NCBI GenBank assembly: GCA_015227615.1
Contig: JAALGZ010000006.1
Span: 744,001 to 808,000, forward strand
DNA from: Labyrinthula sp. Ha
Taxonomy: Eukaryota; Sar; Bigyra; Labyrinthulida; Labyrinthulaceae
Direction: 5' to 3'
DNA length: 64,000 nucleotides
Part shown: in pieces, positions 1 to 12,700 of the stretch
How the letters are laid out: every line of letters starts with the position of its first letter
Numbering within the stretch: position 1 is the first letter of the stretch
Translations under genes and position numbers: made by a program
The notes under the pieces: generated by a model
What the model saw: only the letters and a program-made list of their open reading frames with translations
Database searches by the model: none
Told to the model about the DNA's origin: nothing

Positions 1-3000
1 TGCTCCTTTGTTAGTTTATGCTATTATGCTGACCCATCTTACCTTATCGTGAGGTCACGGATCTTCTGTGGGTACTCTCTGCATAACAAACAAAATGGTA
101 TAGTCAAATTGGCTTTATATTTACAACCTTCTCAAGAACTTTGCAATATTTTAGCTTTGATAGCTCAAATGTGTCCTACTTTAACAGCAATTCTTCGATA
201 TTGATGTGTATCGTATCCATCTAGTACCCATTCCATTTTATGTTCTCCTTTATTTTAAATACTACATTATTTAAAATAATAACCAAAGGACCAACCAATC
301 GATATATCTCCTCAGCATGTATCCACAACTCAATTTATCTTATATATTCATAAGATATTGGTTATTTCAAGGAAAAAAAGAAATATGGCATTTGTGCTGT
401 AAGATATGAAATGTCTCTACCTATCTTTTTACGTATAGAATAAAGTAAGTTAGGAACTACATTTAGCTTCTTATATATATAATGGAAGCAACATGAGTCA
501 GACACGAAGCAGCGGAGTATGCGATTCTCCTGTTACTGACTGTTTAGATTTTATATAGTTACACAACAATATTAGATTACTGCACAATTAGGTTAATTTT
601 TACATACTAATTCTTTTTCTAATGTATAAGATCCTGAAAAAGAATGATAAAGTTGTGACATTAAAGAAAGTGCTAGAAGCTAGTAGAAATTGCACATATC
701 ATTATAAAGCCCTTCTGTATATATATTTTCTCATATAGTAAAAGTTAATCTGTCCGAGTGATGTTCTTTTTTTTCAACCTACAGTAAAAGCAAGAAGACT
801 TTCATGATATCGTTTTATTTATCTAGATTATACCCACCACCTGCATTAATATTCTTTGTTGTCGCCTTTCGAATATGTTCCAACAGAAGATATGATTACA
901 TACCGAACTCAAGTGAAAATATTATACGGTGAGAAAACTTCTCTTTTGCTGCAAATCAAGGTTTTTTAGATCTTCCATCTAAACTATTTTAATCCAAACC
1001 ACCATCTACTTGGTGTTTATATGAATAATATCTTCTTTTTTTTTAAACCACCATGGATATATTTTTGTACAGAATTTCTGTAGGGTATATTTATATTCTC
1101 ACAAAATATCCAAAAAATGTCCTTACTCGTTTGAGAATTTAGTGAGGTGGTTATTTTATATAAACAACCTATTTGATAGTTCGGGCCTCGGATACTTTCT
1201 ATTCTACCAGCACTGTTTTCATTAACAGTTGGTATTTTTACTTAAGTGGATATTCATCTAGTTGAACAATAACACTGACAGCTTGTTCAAATGAGTTTGA
1301 AGTTGTATGTGATGCTTTCTTGTATGCTATATACTATTCTTGCATCGTAAGACATGGTTACTTCACATTAGATGCACATCCATCATTTACCCTAAGGGCT
1401 AGATTCATCGTCTTCTTGATGCTAGTTACAGTGTGAGCTTTGCTTGCAATTCTTATGCTAGATGCAGCTTCTAAGTTCGGAGATACAATTATTTTGCAAC
1501 AACGGTTAGGTTATATCTATTAACAATAGTTCTTCCTTGAAGACTGTTTCTTAAGACAGAGTTTCTTGCTAACGCAATGTTTCCGGGAATATTTCCTTTT
1601 ACTTTTTTTACATCAGAAAATTTCACTTCGATATTCTACGCTTCAACAGTTTCCGAGCCTATTCTTTTCTACTTGGATCGTTATGAATCACCGAATCCGC
1701 TACATGTTCTAAGTTGACTGCATTCTAACTTATTGTGTTAATACTTCCTTGTTACATATCTTCTCCTACCAATTTATTCCTGGCCTTCTTCATAGTGTTC
1801 ATTAATAGAAGAATGATCAGAAGCCCCGCCAGAGTTGCTTGAACACCTTTTTTGTATGGGAATTAAAGTTTAACCTGGCATAATATTTTGTATATCGTTC
1901 TGGTTCATCATAGGAAGTCTTTCACTTTCTGAAGAACTCCAATGAGCTCGAGATTTTTGCCTTTTTAAATATTCTTTCGTGTTCAACATGTTCCACCTCC
2001 TTAGTTTAAAATCCTTTCCGATTGACTCGCTGTAACTAGTTATCAGACTGGATACTTTTGTTTTCAAACGCAATTATATGTAAGATCTAGAATTTATGTG
2101 TGACTTGTTTTAAAACACCAAGCTTAAACTTTTTTTCTTACGAGCCCATGCTTTACAATAACAAGGCAGTACTTTGATTCTTTTTTCGACTATTTAGTGG
2201 GTTCCTTCTAAGATAGTTAGAAATGACTGTTTTCCAAGTTTTTGTTGTTTCAGTAGCTGTTGTAGTCTGGTATTAGCTCTATATATCATTAAGAAGACGC
2301 GAGCCCCAATCAACTAGAATCCCTTATTAATACTATATAAATTACCTTCGACATGGCACTGACAATATGAGCGATAAGGCTAGGCAAAAAACTGATCTTG
2401 ATAATACCTGGAGTCTTGATACACTTTCTGAGCAGGGAGATTTAGAATGGAAAATAATAAGAGGACAAAGCTAATAAATATTTTTTTGAAGCTCTAAGTC
2501 ATCCTTTTACTGAAAATATAAGTAAAATTCTTGGTTTGACTTGGTTGGGATAGCATTTTCAATGGAAGTACAAAATTAGCATTCCATCTATGATGAAGTT
2601 GTGGCAGTTGACGCCTGGGTGAGATTAACTAGGGGTATGTTATTCGAATATCGGGTAGATATATATTTATGCTATATGGCAACTGTAGATTCAAATATAC
2701 TTCAACAACTTATTCTATCATAAAAGTTGAATATTTATTTGACTTAGATCTTTGTTAGTATCATAATTTTTGGATAGATAGTCAGTCAGATAAACATTGT
2801 TCATTTAAGGGAATCTAATGAGCAAAAATATAAAATACAAGGACTTCTTTCCTCGTAAAATATAGAAATTACCGCTGATATCTAGGTTCTGAAGACCCGT
2901 ACTGGACAATATAATTAACATAGTATGTGTTGTCCGAACGGATCTTAATTTAGAAAAAATTTTACTGAAACAAAGGATATCTAAATACTCATCACAGAGT

Positions 3001-3930
3001 TTGGAGCTTAGGATAAAGTTCAAATTACCTGTAGCAACATCTATCTGTGCATAGATGTGAATTAATGAAAAGTATAAGTTACAGTTTTAGGGTTTCACAT
3101 ATAAATCCTATTCTGAACTGAAATTGTAGCTAAGTAGCAGGGAAGAAAGAGTGGTCCTCGCTAATGCCTTAATGTAAGCAATAGCTGCATGATTCGTATT
3201 TGTAATATCGCGCATAGATTTATATCCATATGTTTTAAAGCCTCTCAAAGTAAATTGAATAAATAGTACTTTAATTACAATAAAAATAAATTTTATTAGA
3301 TTCTGAGAGAAACTATACATAGATTCTATCCTTATACAGATACTAGGCATTAGAATCTAAGATTTTAAAAACAAAATGGAAAAGACTTGGTGAGTAGCAT
3401 ATATATAATATATATCCTACGTGTAGTCATAGATAGTTGATTTCGAGCCTATCTTATGGTTTTGTCATCTCTTCCAATTAGTAGGATTACAAACATAGTT
3501 TTGGTAAAACAGATTGAATTCATCAAGTGAAGACCAAAAAGATTAAAACAAAGAAAAAAGCAATCATATACCATTCTTAAAATAGGTAGCTACGACAAGC
3601 TAGCAGAAATCATTGCCAAACCTTGAGATAAATAGACATTTCTAAAAAAATAAACTCTGAAAAAAAAATTAGAAAATGAGAGCCAGAAAACAAGTTTAAA
3701 TGTGAAACTCATGATTATGGAATATAACAGGAAATAATTATTTAGAAGAAGATTTGAGGGAACAAATAAATTGGTAGGAAATAAAAACAAGGTGAGAAGT
3801 AATATTATGAAGAAAAATGAGAAAGTGAAAACCAGCTTATAAAAAGTGGATCAAATGAGGAAGAATGAGAAGCTAAGAAGCAGAAATAACAGTTTCACCT
3901 ATAAATATTCACATTTGACTGTCTTTACTG
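1..3930. other. Gene-free AT-rich region
   Basis: I find no convincing gene here. The short open frames are AT-rich and match nothing I recognise. A weak coding-like remnant begins at an ATG near 2367 and reads about 36 codons with charged, protein-like composition. It then continues with further interruptions to about 2640. This may be the last trace of a dead gene. No tRNA or rRNA was recognised by eye. Confidence 0.5.
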
Positions 3931-3934
3931 AAGA

Positions 3935-4455
3935 AGCACTTTTTAGGTTCTGGAGAGTATGCTATGAGATTTATGGAAATGATTTCTCGTGCCATGTAGA
4001 TATTATGTTCTTTATCCTGCCTAATGTTCTTGCTCCAAACAAGATCAAGATCATTGGGAAACTGAATTGCATTTTGTTCACCTTGATTTAAACAACTTGA
4101 GAGTAGAAGTCCTAAATGTGTTAGGTTCGGAAGAATTGATTTTGCAGAAAGTTGATCTAACAAAGTTTTATCTTTCATCGGCAAACGCTTCTTATTATCT
4201 TTACCATTCTCTTTTCCTAAGTTCTGGTGCAGCGATACTTTGTATAACTGTTATCACAGTAAACAAAACCTTAAACAAAGCTTCATGTGGTAAAGAGAAT
4301 TTTCATTCTATCTGCATGTGGAAAGTCATAGATAGATAGGGGAAAGCATAGTTGTAACAAGAACAAGCAAGTTTCATCATGAGCTCAATATATTCAACGA
4401 AGCAGAGGCATGGAAAAGAAAGTGTCAAGCATTTAACTTTTTGTGGAGAAGGGGT
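3935..4455 (+). pseudogene. Broken LRR-like gene fragment, copy A
   Basis: This fragment is nearly identical at the nucleotide level, in inverted orientation, to 16749-17265. Its reading frame changes near 4060: the first part contains YEIYGNDFSCHVDIMFF and the second LHFVHLDLNNLRVEVLNVLG, which are continuous in copy B. The leucine spacing (HLDLNNLRVEVLNVLGSEELILQ) resembles leucine-rich repeats of F-box or disease-resistance-like proteins, but the family is not identified. Similarity to copy B stops sharply after the bases ggggt near 4455, where both copies have a GT that could be an old splice donor. It is most likely a duplicated fragment of a decayed host gene family, or part of an unrecognised repeat. 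Confidence 0.6.
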
Positions 4456-4686
4456 AATAGCCTTGGTTTCAAATTCAAATGCTAAGAACCGGGTATTTAC
4501 CTAAATACCAATATTTAATAACCCTAAAGGTTACTATCTGTTATTTTATCCCTTAAAATGAAGAAAATATTGTATACCAACTGCATTAACCGAGGTCATC
4601 GTTTTTGCTTTTCGGATACACCTTTATTCAAAGAAGATCGTTGTGATCTAAAATGTGGTAATGCAATACTGAGTCCAGTTATGTAA

Positions 4687-4692
4687 TGACGT
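4687..4692 (+). promoter_or_regulatory. TGACGT core upstream of the UDG-like gene
   Basis: TGACGT followed by GGC lies 77 bp before the ATG at 4770. TGACGT is the core bound by CREB/ATF and plant-type bZIP factors. The same core occurs at a similar distance upstream of TPI and AP-4 epsilon in this window. Its function is inferred. Confidence 0.35.
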
Positions 4693-4769
4693 GGCGCTAT
4701 TAAAGATTTGTGCATTAGAATCTTTCACTGACTCTATCGAAGAAACGAAACAAGAAAACAAAAACGAAA

Positions 4770-5494
4770 ATGGATGAATTGCTCAATGAGTTTGATGAAA
4801 CTTTCCAAAGGGGAGTTTCCAAGAGTTTATATCCTGAAACCACCATTGAGTTAAAAGAAAAGGTAGTGGCGTACTGGAAACTGCTTCCTCACAATTTACC
4901 AAAGTAAACCTCCACTCTTCTTTATAATATAGAATTATTGTATTTGGTTTAGATCCATACAATCAGAAAAAAGATTTATCACCAAAGCATTATGCATCTG
5001 CTTTTTCTTTTTGTCCAAATAAAGTAAAATCAACAAAGTCTACCATTGTCCTTAGCAAAGTACTTGCAAGGAGTAATGACGATGAGAAAGAAAGGTTTCT
5101 AAAGTTACTAGCTAAAAATTATTTACTACACAAGAAAAAAATATATTTTCTTGATGTTTTTCCATTCCATTGCAACAAGGAAAGGGATAAACTGGTCTTG
5201 GCTCGAAAGCAAGCCAAGATTCTTAATACTCTCTTAGCTGAAGAAGTTGTAGAATCAGTTTTCCTGTTTGGAAAAAAAACCCAGAAGATGTTTTCATGTT
5301 TGTTTACATTTGAAGTCAATGAGGTATATAAACTTAACCATCCCGCTGCTGCGCGTTTTAAAAGTAACATCTTGAGCTCCAAGGAAAATGAAGAGGGGAT
5401 ACTGAAACTAAGAGAGGTCTTGGGAAAACACCTAGATTGTTTTGATGTCGAAGTAGATCAACTTGTAAAAAGCTTAGAAAGTTTAAACATGTAA
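4770..5494 (+). CDS. Divergent uracil-DNA-glycosylase-fold protein
   Basis: Two exons (4770-4903, 4933-5494) flank a 29-nt intron (GTAAAC...ATATAG) and give 231 aa. Residues 46-55 read IIVFGLDPYN, matching motif A of family-1 uracil-DNA glycosylase (GQDPYH) with the catalytic-type Asp (D52) and Tyr54 kept, but Leu for Gln and Asn for His. ASAFSF follows, like the GLAFSV segment. FGKKTQ and NHPAAAR (H181) resemble the late GKKAQ and HPSPLS regions. The length suits UNG enzymes (about 225-300 aa). If active it would cut uracil or a related base from DNA to start base excision repair, which fits its tandem neighbour OGG1 starting 112 bp downstream. The altered motifs make the substrate uncertain. 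The assignment to the fold is fairly good, to function only moderate. Confidence 0.7.
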
Positions 5495-5606
5495 AAATAC
5501 TTTGTATTTATATTTATAATTATATTTCCTCACTTTTTCGGAGGAATATGAGAAGAATATAACAGCTTAAACTCCGTGGTGCATTACCACAGATGAATGC
5601 AAAGAA

Positions 5607-6811
5607 ATGAAGAACACGCTCATCAGAATAGAAAAGGGAAGACTTGATTTATACAACACAATACAGAGTGGGCAATGCTTCAATTGGTATTTAATTAATT
5701 TAATATAAGTACTAGGTCACTTATATCAAAAACAAAGGATTATGTATGTTTGTTTCTTGAAGTAAGTCTTTCAGGTTTGTTTCACTGGAGTACTTGATCA
5801 AACAGCTCTCTGTCTAGAACAAACGTACAATCAAAACTTCTCCACTATAAAATATACCATATTAAATAATAAAACTCAAAAAAAGGACATCGAAACACAT
5901 CTTTTGCACTATCTAACCCTATCAAACCCGAACACAAACCTATTACATCTGTACAAGAAGTGGAACTCTTGCTGCCCTTATTTTCAATCCCTATCTACCC
6001 AAATAACAGGTCTTGCAATTCTGTCTCAACCAACATTTCCAACTTTAATATCTTTTATTTTATCAAGTAACTGTTTTTTTTGTTCATCCCTTAGGTAACA
6101 ACAATATTAAGCGAATAAGACAACTTGTACAGAAACTTTCTGTGAATTACGGAACACATCTTGTAGATAACTTATTTTCTTTTCCTTCTCTTGATCAATT
6201 AATAAATGCAACTGAAGAAGAACTGAGAGATTTGGGTTTAGGTTATAGAGCTAAATTTATAGTTGCGTCCTGCAAGACATTAAGAGAAAAAGGTGGTGAA
6301 GAATATTTGGAGAGTTTGAAGAAAGAGAACGGAACTTCCTTTGAAGACTGTAGGAGTGCGTTACAAGAGTTTCTTGGAATAGGAAGAAAGGTTGCTGATT
6401 GTGTTGCTCTGTTCTCACTTGGGTTCTCAAAGTAAATCTTCTGAAATTTTGATGTTGTTTAGCAGTGTTCCTGTTGACACGCATATGTTCCAAATTGTTG
6501 CCAATAGATACAAGTATTGGTTTGAGGGAATTAAAGCCAAGTCCTTAACCAAAGAAAAACATGATGCTGTTCAGAAAGGGTTTGAAGATCTTTTTGGCGA
6601 GTACTGCGGTTGGGCTACATCTGTTCTCTTTGCTGCTGAGCTCTATGACTTCAAAACTATTGTAAAGCCAGTTGCACAAACACCAGTAAAAAAAAAAATC
6701 AAGCTGAAAAGGGAAAACCAAAGTTCTTCACCACAGAAGAAGGACTCCAAGCCATTAAAATCATCACTATTAAAGCGCAATATTTTCAAGAGGATCAAGA
6801 CAGAGGAATGA
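5607..6811 (+). CDS. OGG1: 8-oxoguanine DNA glycosylase/AP lyase (OGG1)
   Basis: Five exons (5607-5686, 5716-5743, 5775-6066, 6095-6431, 6463-6811) with introns of 29, 31, 28 and 31 nt give 361 aa. Exon 2 is only 28 nt. The N-terminal domain has SGQCFNW (residues 21-27), the counterpart of SGQSFRW in OGG1. The central part has TLISFILSSNNNIKRI. The helix-hairpin-helix contains GIGRKVADC with the Schiff-base lysine K232, followed by VPVDTHM with catalytic Asp D251. These are the defining OGG1 residues, so the enzyme should excise 8-oxoguanine and nick the strand. The tail (KKKIKLK, LLKRNIFKRIK) is basic and probably nuclear-localising. The start is the first in-frame ATG after a stop at 5568. 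The last acceptor could instead be 3 nt downstream (CAG at 6465), removing one residue. Its stop codon is one base from that of the convergent gene. Confidence 0.93.
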
Positions 6812-6812
6812 A

Positions 6813-8475
6813 TTATAGCTTAGCTGGTGTTTTGTTTAATTTCAGTGCTTGCTTAATACCCAACGACCCCATAATCTCAGTGCTTCCTCCATAAACTCCA
6901 GGCAGTCGATAACTTCTTTGAAATCTTTCTACGTTAATTCCCATTCCTTCTCTTGTCAACGCCCGTCCTCCAAATATTTGAACAGCTTCTGTTGCGATTA
7001 GGTGAGAAGCCTGAGCAGCTTCGTACTTCAACAGGGCAATATCTCCTCCTAATTTCACGTTATACTGATCAAACCCCATTTCCTTCATCTGATAGGTCAT
7101 TAGCTCTAGCCAGGAGTAACAGGATTCAACTCTGGAAGCCATCTGTGCCAGTTTATCCTGGATGACAGGTTGTAAAATCAACTTTTTTCCAAAGACAGTT
7201 CTCTGTTGTGCCCATTGGAAACACTCCTTGACCATCATTCGACATCTCTGTAGAAGTCCTACACAAATATACCACCTTTCGTGGTTAAAATTGTGCATAA
7301 CAGCTTGGAATCCTTGATTTTCTGGAGTAAGAAGATTATGTGCAGGTACCTTACAATCCTCAAAAATAACGAGACTTGTAGCTGCTCCTGATGAGTAACT
7401 CGTTTTTATTTGCTTTGTCTGAATAGCTTCATCTCCATATGAGTTCTTTTTAAACTGTTCCCGGTCAATTAAAATCAAAGAGACCCCAGCAGCTCCTTTA
7501 CCACCAGTCCGAAATGCAGTTATAAAGTACCTGCAATGTCTACCTTCAGTAATCCACTTTTTCACTCCGTTAACAATGTAAAAATCTTCTCCATTTTCTG
7601 TTATTTTTTCACCTCTAGTTCTTAAAGAAGCAACATCACTTCCGACAAATGGTTCTGTGATTGCTAAACAGGTTCCCACCTTTCCCAGGAGCGCATCCTT
7701 CACAATTGAGTTCCTTAAAGCTTCATTATGCGTAAATCCAAATTTTAGTAAGGTAGGAACCGAAATATTTCTTCCACCAATCAGTCCATCTATTATTCCT
7801 GGGCATTGGGTTCTCATAATCTCTTCAACTGTAATTAACTCATGGAAATTATCAAAGTCGTCTGGTGACATACCAACTTGAGTTAAGATCGGCATTTTGG
7901 GAATAATTTTTAAGTGTTCACCAGGACCAATACAAGCAGAAAACAGGCCAAAAGCCCCTAACTTCTCTTTAAACTCAGTAGATATTTGTTTGTTATTGAT
8001 TTCGCACTCTTCCATATAATCTCGCATTTCCTCATAAACGAATTTTCTCAGATTAGCTCTATATTTTATATGAGACTCATTAAAGTAAGGTGAAGGCTTA
8101 CGTCGCCAAAAGTAAGACTCACCATAAGGAACGGTGCTAATGTCTCCAAATGACTCCCTATTTCCTAAACAAATGAATAAATCTTAAAGTTTATACTATC
8201 CTTTGTGCCCTCTATCTTTCCAATATATAACTTTGACTCATATTTTTCTAGAACACTTACTCTATGAAGTCCAAAGAAGTCTTCAGTAACATCCTGTCCA
8301 CCATATTCTTTCAACAACCTTTCACCCCCAGGACTAAATTCTCAACCAACACTCAGAAAAAGTACTGCAAAGGTGCAAACCTAGTAACATCGTATACTTT
8401 ATTTTCTATAATAACCCAACAGTCATCATCCTTATTGTGTTTGGCGACTTCTGCCCTTGAAAATTCCTTACTCAT
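6813..8475 (-). CDS. Cytochrome b5-acyl-CoA dehydrogenase fusion
   Basis: Three exons (8475-8366, 8333-8197, 8164-6813) with two 32-nt introns give 532 aa. Residues 1-65 form a cytochrome b5 domain: YDVTRF, the heme motif HPGG (H37) split by intron 1, and the second heme ligand in FFGLHR (H60). Residues about 125-525 form a flavin acyl-CoA dehydrogenase with CLAITEPFVGSD, QQRTVFGKKL and RLPGVYGGSTEI. The catalytic Glu of the MCAD/SCAD type (YEGT) is Gly here, but HERWY supplies a Glu (E378) where isovaleryl- and long-chain-type enzymes keep theirs. Such fusions are known in fungi and other eukaryotes. The b5 domain presumably takes or donates electrons. The exact acyl substrate is unknown. 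The gene runs tail to tail with OGG1, so their 3' transcripts probably overlap. Confidence 0.88.
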
Positions 8476-9298
8476 TTCTTTCTTATATTTCTGTAAACGG
8501 TTCAATTTTCACTATAAATGGCCCCGGATTTTCCTCGAAATATGATTGGCTAAAGGATCGGAATAGAATAAACAAACATGAGTATTATTGTGTAGCTGTT
8601 TATAATTAATATAAATTGCTTCTCAAGTTCAAAAAAGGCAAACGAGAGGAAGGTATAGTTGAAGTTTCAGGAAAATAAGAGCTACCTTCACGATCATGCA
8701 TAAATTGTTATCTAACTCCGCATTTCCAATCAACATGTTCTCTCGAAGCATAACTTACTTTAGGGTTCTCGACGGAACCTTTCTTGAAATTGCTGGGTGG
8801 GGATGCCTTTTCATGTCTTTATTATATATCAAATCTATTTTAATATTTTAATTTTAATTAAGGCTGATCATAAAATTCCTCTCTTCACTTTTAGTAAGTT
8901 TTGAGATTGCTATCGCCATCGTTGGAGGTGTTGGCATATGGCACATGATTGCTTGACGTTTAGATGCCCTTGAGGTTTCCGTCTTTTGCGCCCCATCGGA
9001 TTGATATAATGAGTTTTCTTTTCAGTTTCATTTTTTTAACTGATTCTCGTATAATTCATTAATCTTTTAACTAAATAAGAGAACAGTACTAGTTTTCATG
9101 GCTCAATCAACCTTCAGTACCAGTCCTGCACTTTAGTGACTATCCCTACATCCCATGAAGTCCCGGATGAAAATCCCCATGCTTATTTTGATTCCACACC
9201 ATTTGTGGGCAAAGAACTCCGTTATATACTAGTATCCATGTGTTGCAAAAATATTTCTGCGTTCCCTCAAGGGAATCTGTTACCATATAGCCCGGTCA
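8476..9298. other. Intergenic region upstream of the b5-ACAD gene
   Basis: No gene was seen. The first ~250 bp presumably hold the promoter of the minus-strand b5-ACAD gene. I saw no TGACGT core there. Confidence 0.4.
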
Positions 9299-9306
9299 CG
9301 TGGAAT

Positions 9307-9790
9307 TAGGGGTGGGATTTGATAAGAATTATTAATTATTATCTGAAAATCATTTTGATTCTGAATATCAACAAAAGAATTGGGACTTTGAGTTTTATCA
9401 AATGATTCTGATTATATTTTTTTATCATCAATAGATTATCAAAATAAAGATGGGTTGTGCGGCCTTTTTTCAAATTTCCGAAAATTTCTTACTTATTTTC
9501 TGCGCCTTATGAGAACCTTTAAAAACTGTCCACATGACATGGGAATATTTCGGTAATAGGACATTGTTGGGCAATGCAGAGAATTTGTGAAGCTTTGCGT
9601 ATGGTGCAAAAAATGAAAAACTATTTCTTTGGCTATTTGGCCGAGTACCTTGTGACGCATCCTTGTACTGATAAACATTTGATTATTAATAATGAATCAA
9701 AATGGTTGGGGAATTATTAGAATAAATGAATAAGAAAAATATAAATAAATTTTCCATTGAAAAGTTATCAATAAATCAATCCCCACCCTA
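9307..9790. mobile_element. Non-autonomous hAT-like DNA transposon (MITE)
   Basis: The 484-bp element starts TAGGGGTGGGATTTGAT and, read on the opposite strand, its other end starts TAGGGTGGGGATTGAT, giving imperfect terminal inverted repeats. The flanks are an 8-bp target-site duplication: CGTGGAAT (9299-9306) and CGTGTAAT (9791-9798), 7 of 8 matching. TIRs beginning (C/T)AGGGGTG plus an 8-bp duplication are typical of the hAT superfamily. Subterminal inverted pieces include CATTTTGATTC on both sides. No transposase is visible. A 61-codon minus-strand open frame inside (9493-9678) is not recognisable as one. The element is dead or moved in trans. Confidence 0.75.
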
Positions 9791-9798
9791 CGTGTAAT

Positions 9799-12700
9799 AG
9801 ATTTGATTATGCACAACTCTGATATCATTCGAGGAATATAAAAAACTTTGAAAGGGAGCATTAAGAGCTGAAATTTTTGATAATATCGATTGAGCTCTGT
9901 TAGTTTTTGTTAAAGGAACACCCTTACTCCCTGGTATTAGTTACTTGCACAGATGCCCCTCAGAAGTGTGTTACCTACCTGAAAGGGTGTACTCGTAAGA
10001 AATAAGAAAGGCCAAAATATAATTCATCTTCGGAAAGAAGAAGAGAGACACATAGTTTGTATGAGCTCTGTTCAGAATTAGTGTCCCTATTATTATCTTC
10101 TAGTAATATTCATTGCCTTTGGCATACTCTTCTCGACTACTTATGTTTGGGTTAAGTTTAAATATTCCAAATTGAGACAAGCATGTGGTTTGCATCATCG
10201 CTAAAAGTAAACAAGGTAAAGAGAGCATTTAAATTTTTCTTGTATAATGCAGCTCGAAGCAACTTAAAACTTGGAGTAAAGCAAGGCATTGGATAAGGTG
10301 TTCTTCATCCGTACCCAACCTCAGGAGTCATTATTTCCTTGCCCTCTTACAGTATGCTAAGGATAGGTTCTGCCAACCATTCAGGAAGTAAAGAGCTTTA
10401 TATAGTTTACAAATGGAATCATGTATAGCACTCTTCAAGTAACTCGATCGCATAGAAATTGATATGCGAACTATAGATAGGACAGGAATTCAATAGTTCT
10501 AAGTAATTCTAGGAGGTAAGTATAAGCATACAACAAACTGGGATAAGATTAAGTTAGTAAACTGCTCAAAACAATCTTCAGGCAATACTCTTGTTCATGA
10601 AGAGTTTGTCTTTACTTTGTAATTCCCATGGATTCAACCAAGTCGTAGAAGATTGCTACCGGTAATCTATTCAATGCTGTTAATGCTAATGTCAAGAGTG
10701 GCATACTTGATCCAACGATTTCTCTTATTATATTAGCGTCTAATTAATTCCCAACATGTAAGGAGGACGAGGGCAATTGATATTCCTTGTACTGCTTAAG
10801 CATTTCATCATTCTTTATCTAGTTGCACTAAGAAATTGTTACTGATATGAATTTTAGTAGAAGTAGGCCATATCTATAAGTACAGTCTATATTTCAGCTA
10901 TTGAACTAATTTATAGCTATAATATTTAAAAGACATCATTTGTATTTACAAACCTCATTACTAAACAGTTTATGTATATGTGGATTTATGAGACTAACTA
11001 TGTATACAGGAATGCTCAATTTATCTGAAGGTGGCTGTCAGTGGTTTTGAACAAAATTTCGTTGATATAAATATTGTTTTAGAGTTAACAGTTAAGTCAA
11101 AACGCTTATCATACATCAATTTTGTCAATCAGTATTTGTTCTGCATTTTACTCGGTTTTCATATCTACAAGGGTACTCGAAATTTTAGAATACAATAGCC
11201 CAATAAATAAAAAAAATAGAATCAAATTAATCACTCATTGCCGGATTCTTTGTAAATATCCTGATGATAACAGAAATGCAAATGTTCTCAAACACAATAT
11301 TGCCAACAAGCTCAGAGTCTCAAAATATTTGAATTATCTAAAGTTTTTATCTTTAGTATTTGAATGTAGATTCTTCTAATTTTTTCTAAGCTAATAACAA
11401 CGTGTATGAAGAATAAAACTAAATACTAACTGCAATAGCTTCTGAAAATATTAATTGTATTTACCATTTATGGATGTGACTAGAAAAAATTATGTTTTCA
11501 GTTGAACCCTAGCTTGGCAGCGGAGGCAAAATTGATGCTACTATTAATAACGAGATTAAAAACTCAGAATTTTGGGGCGCGTATATTGCTTCATAGTCTA
11601 TAGTTTCTCTAGGCTACCAGAGAACTTCCTTCACTTAGTATCCGGCTATGCATACTTATATCAAGTTCCTGTGGGAAATATTAACCGGTTCAAGTCACTT
11701 CAACTAAACTGTCCACTTAGAATTAATTTTTAAATATTTTGGTATCTAACTCCTAGTTTTTGTAGACCTGCATGAAATTCTGTAATTTATACTTTAAAGA
11801 GAATAATATTTCATACACTAAATCCTCTCGGTTTTATGAATGCGAAATATGACCTCAGTAACTACAGTAATGTTTCCGTTAAACTTCTATCTGAAAAAAA
11901 TATTTTATTGAGGTAACTATGGCCGTTAGGTTTTATTTTTCACCCTTGCTTCAAGTTATACATCTCTAATTATAGAGCTCACCATCTTTATCATAGAAAG
12001 ATACACAATTTAAATATTTTTATATTTCCTTTTCTTCACCATTAAATTGCACTGTACATTTTTTTTATTTTCCTGGTATTTTAAAAATATCTCTACTCTT
12101 ACTTGGATGGATACCATTTCCTGGTAATTTTCTTTCAGTACTATTATTTTCTTCAGAATTTTCCTATTTACTCTCAAAACAGCGAATCCTAATTCCCAAA
12201 CCAAACATTCCTCGACCAGAAATTATACCCTATAGTTTCTGTTATGGTTTTTTCGTTACTTATAAAAAGATTTAATAAGAAGCTTATTCGGAGAATCTCA
12301 GACCTAAGAAATCAAATTTAACTACTTTTAATATATTCCCGATCGATAATAAAAAAGTTAAAATAGTTGCTAATACATAATTATTCAATAAGTCACCGAA
12401 TATAATCTGTCTCTTAACTCTGTATGCTACGATTGGTCCCATAATGAACACGCCACTTATTGATATTTTTTTAATTTAAAATCAACAACATCAAAAAAAA
12501 ATCCACAAATAAAAAGGCTTCAAATATGAAGCAATCAAATAACCATTACATGACAAAATTATTCTCAAACACTTATCAGTTTCAAAGCTGGAGCAAAGTG
12601 AGAGACGTTGGATGTATCACGAATCTCAAGACATGGTCATATTTTAGAACTTTATAAACCGGTTCAGCACTATTATGTTTTCTTAGTGCTACTTTCATAT

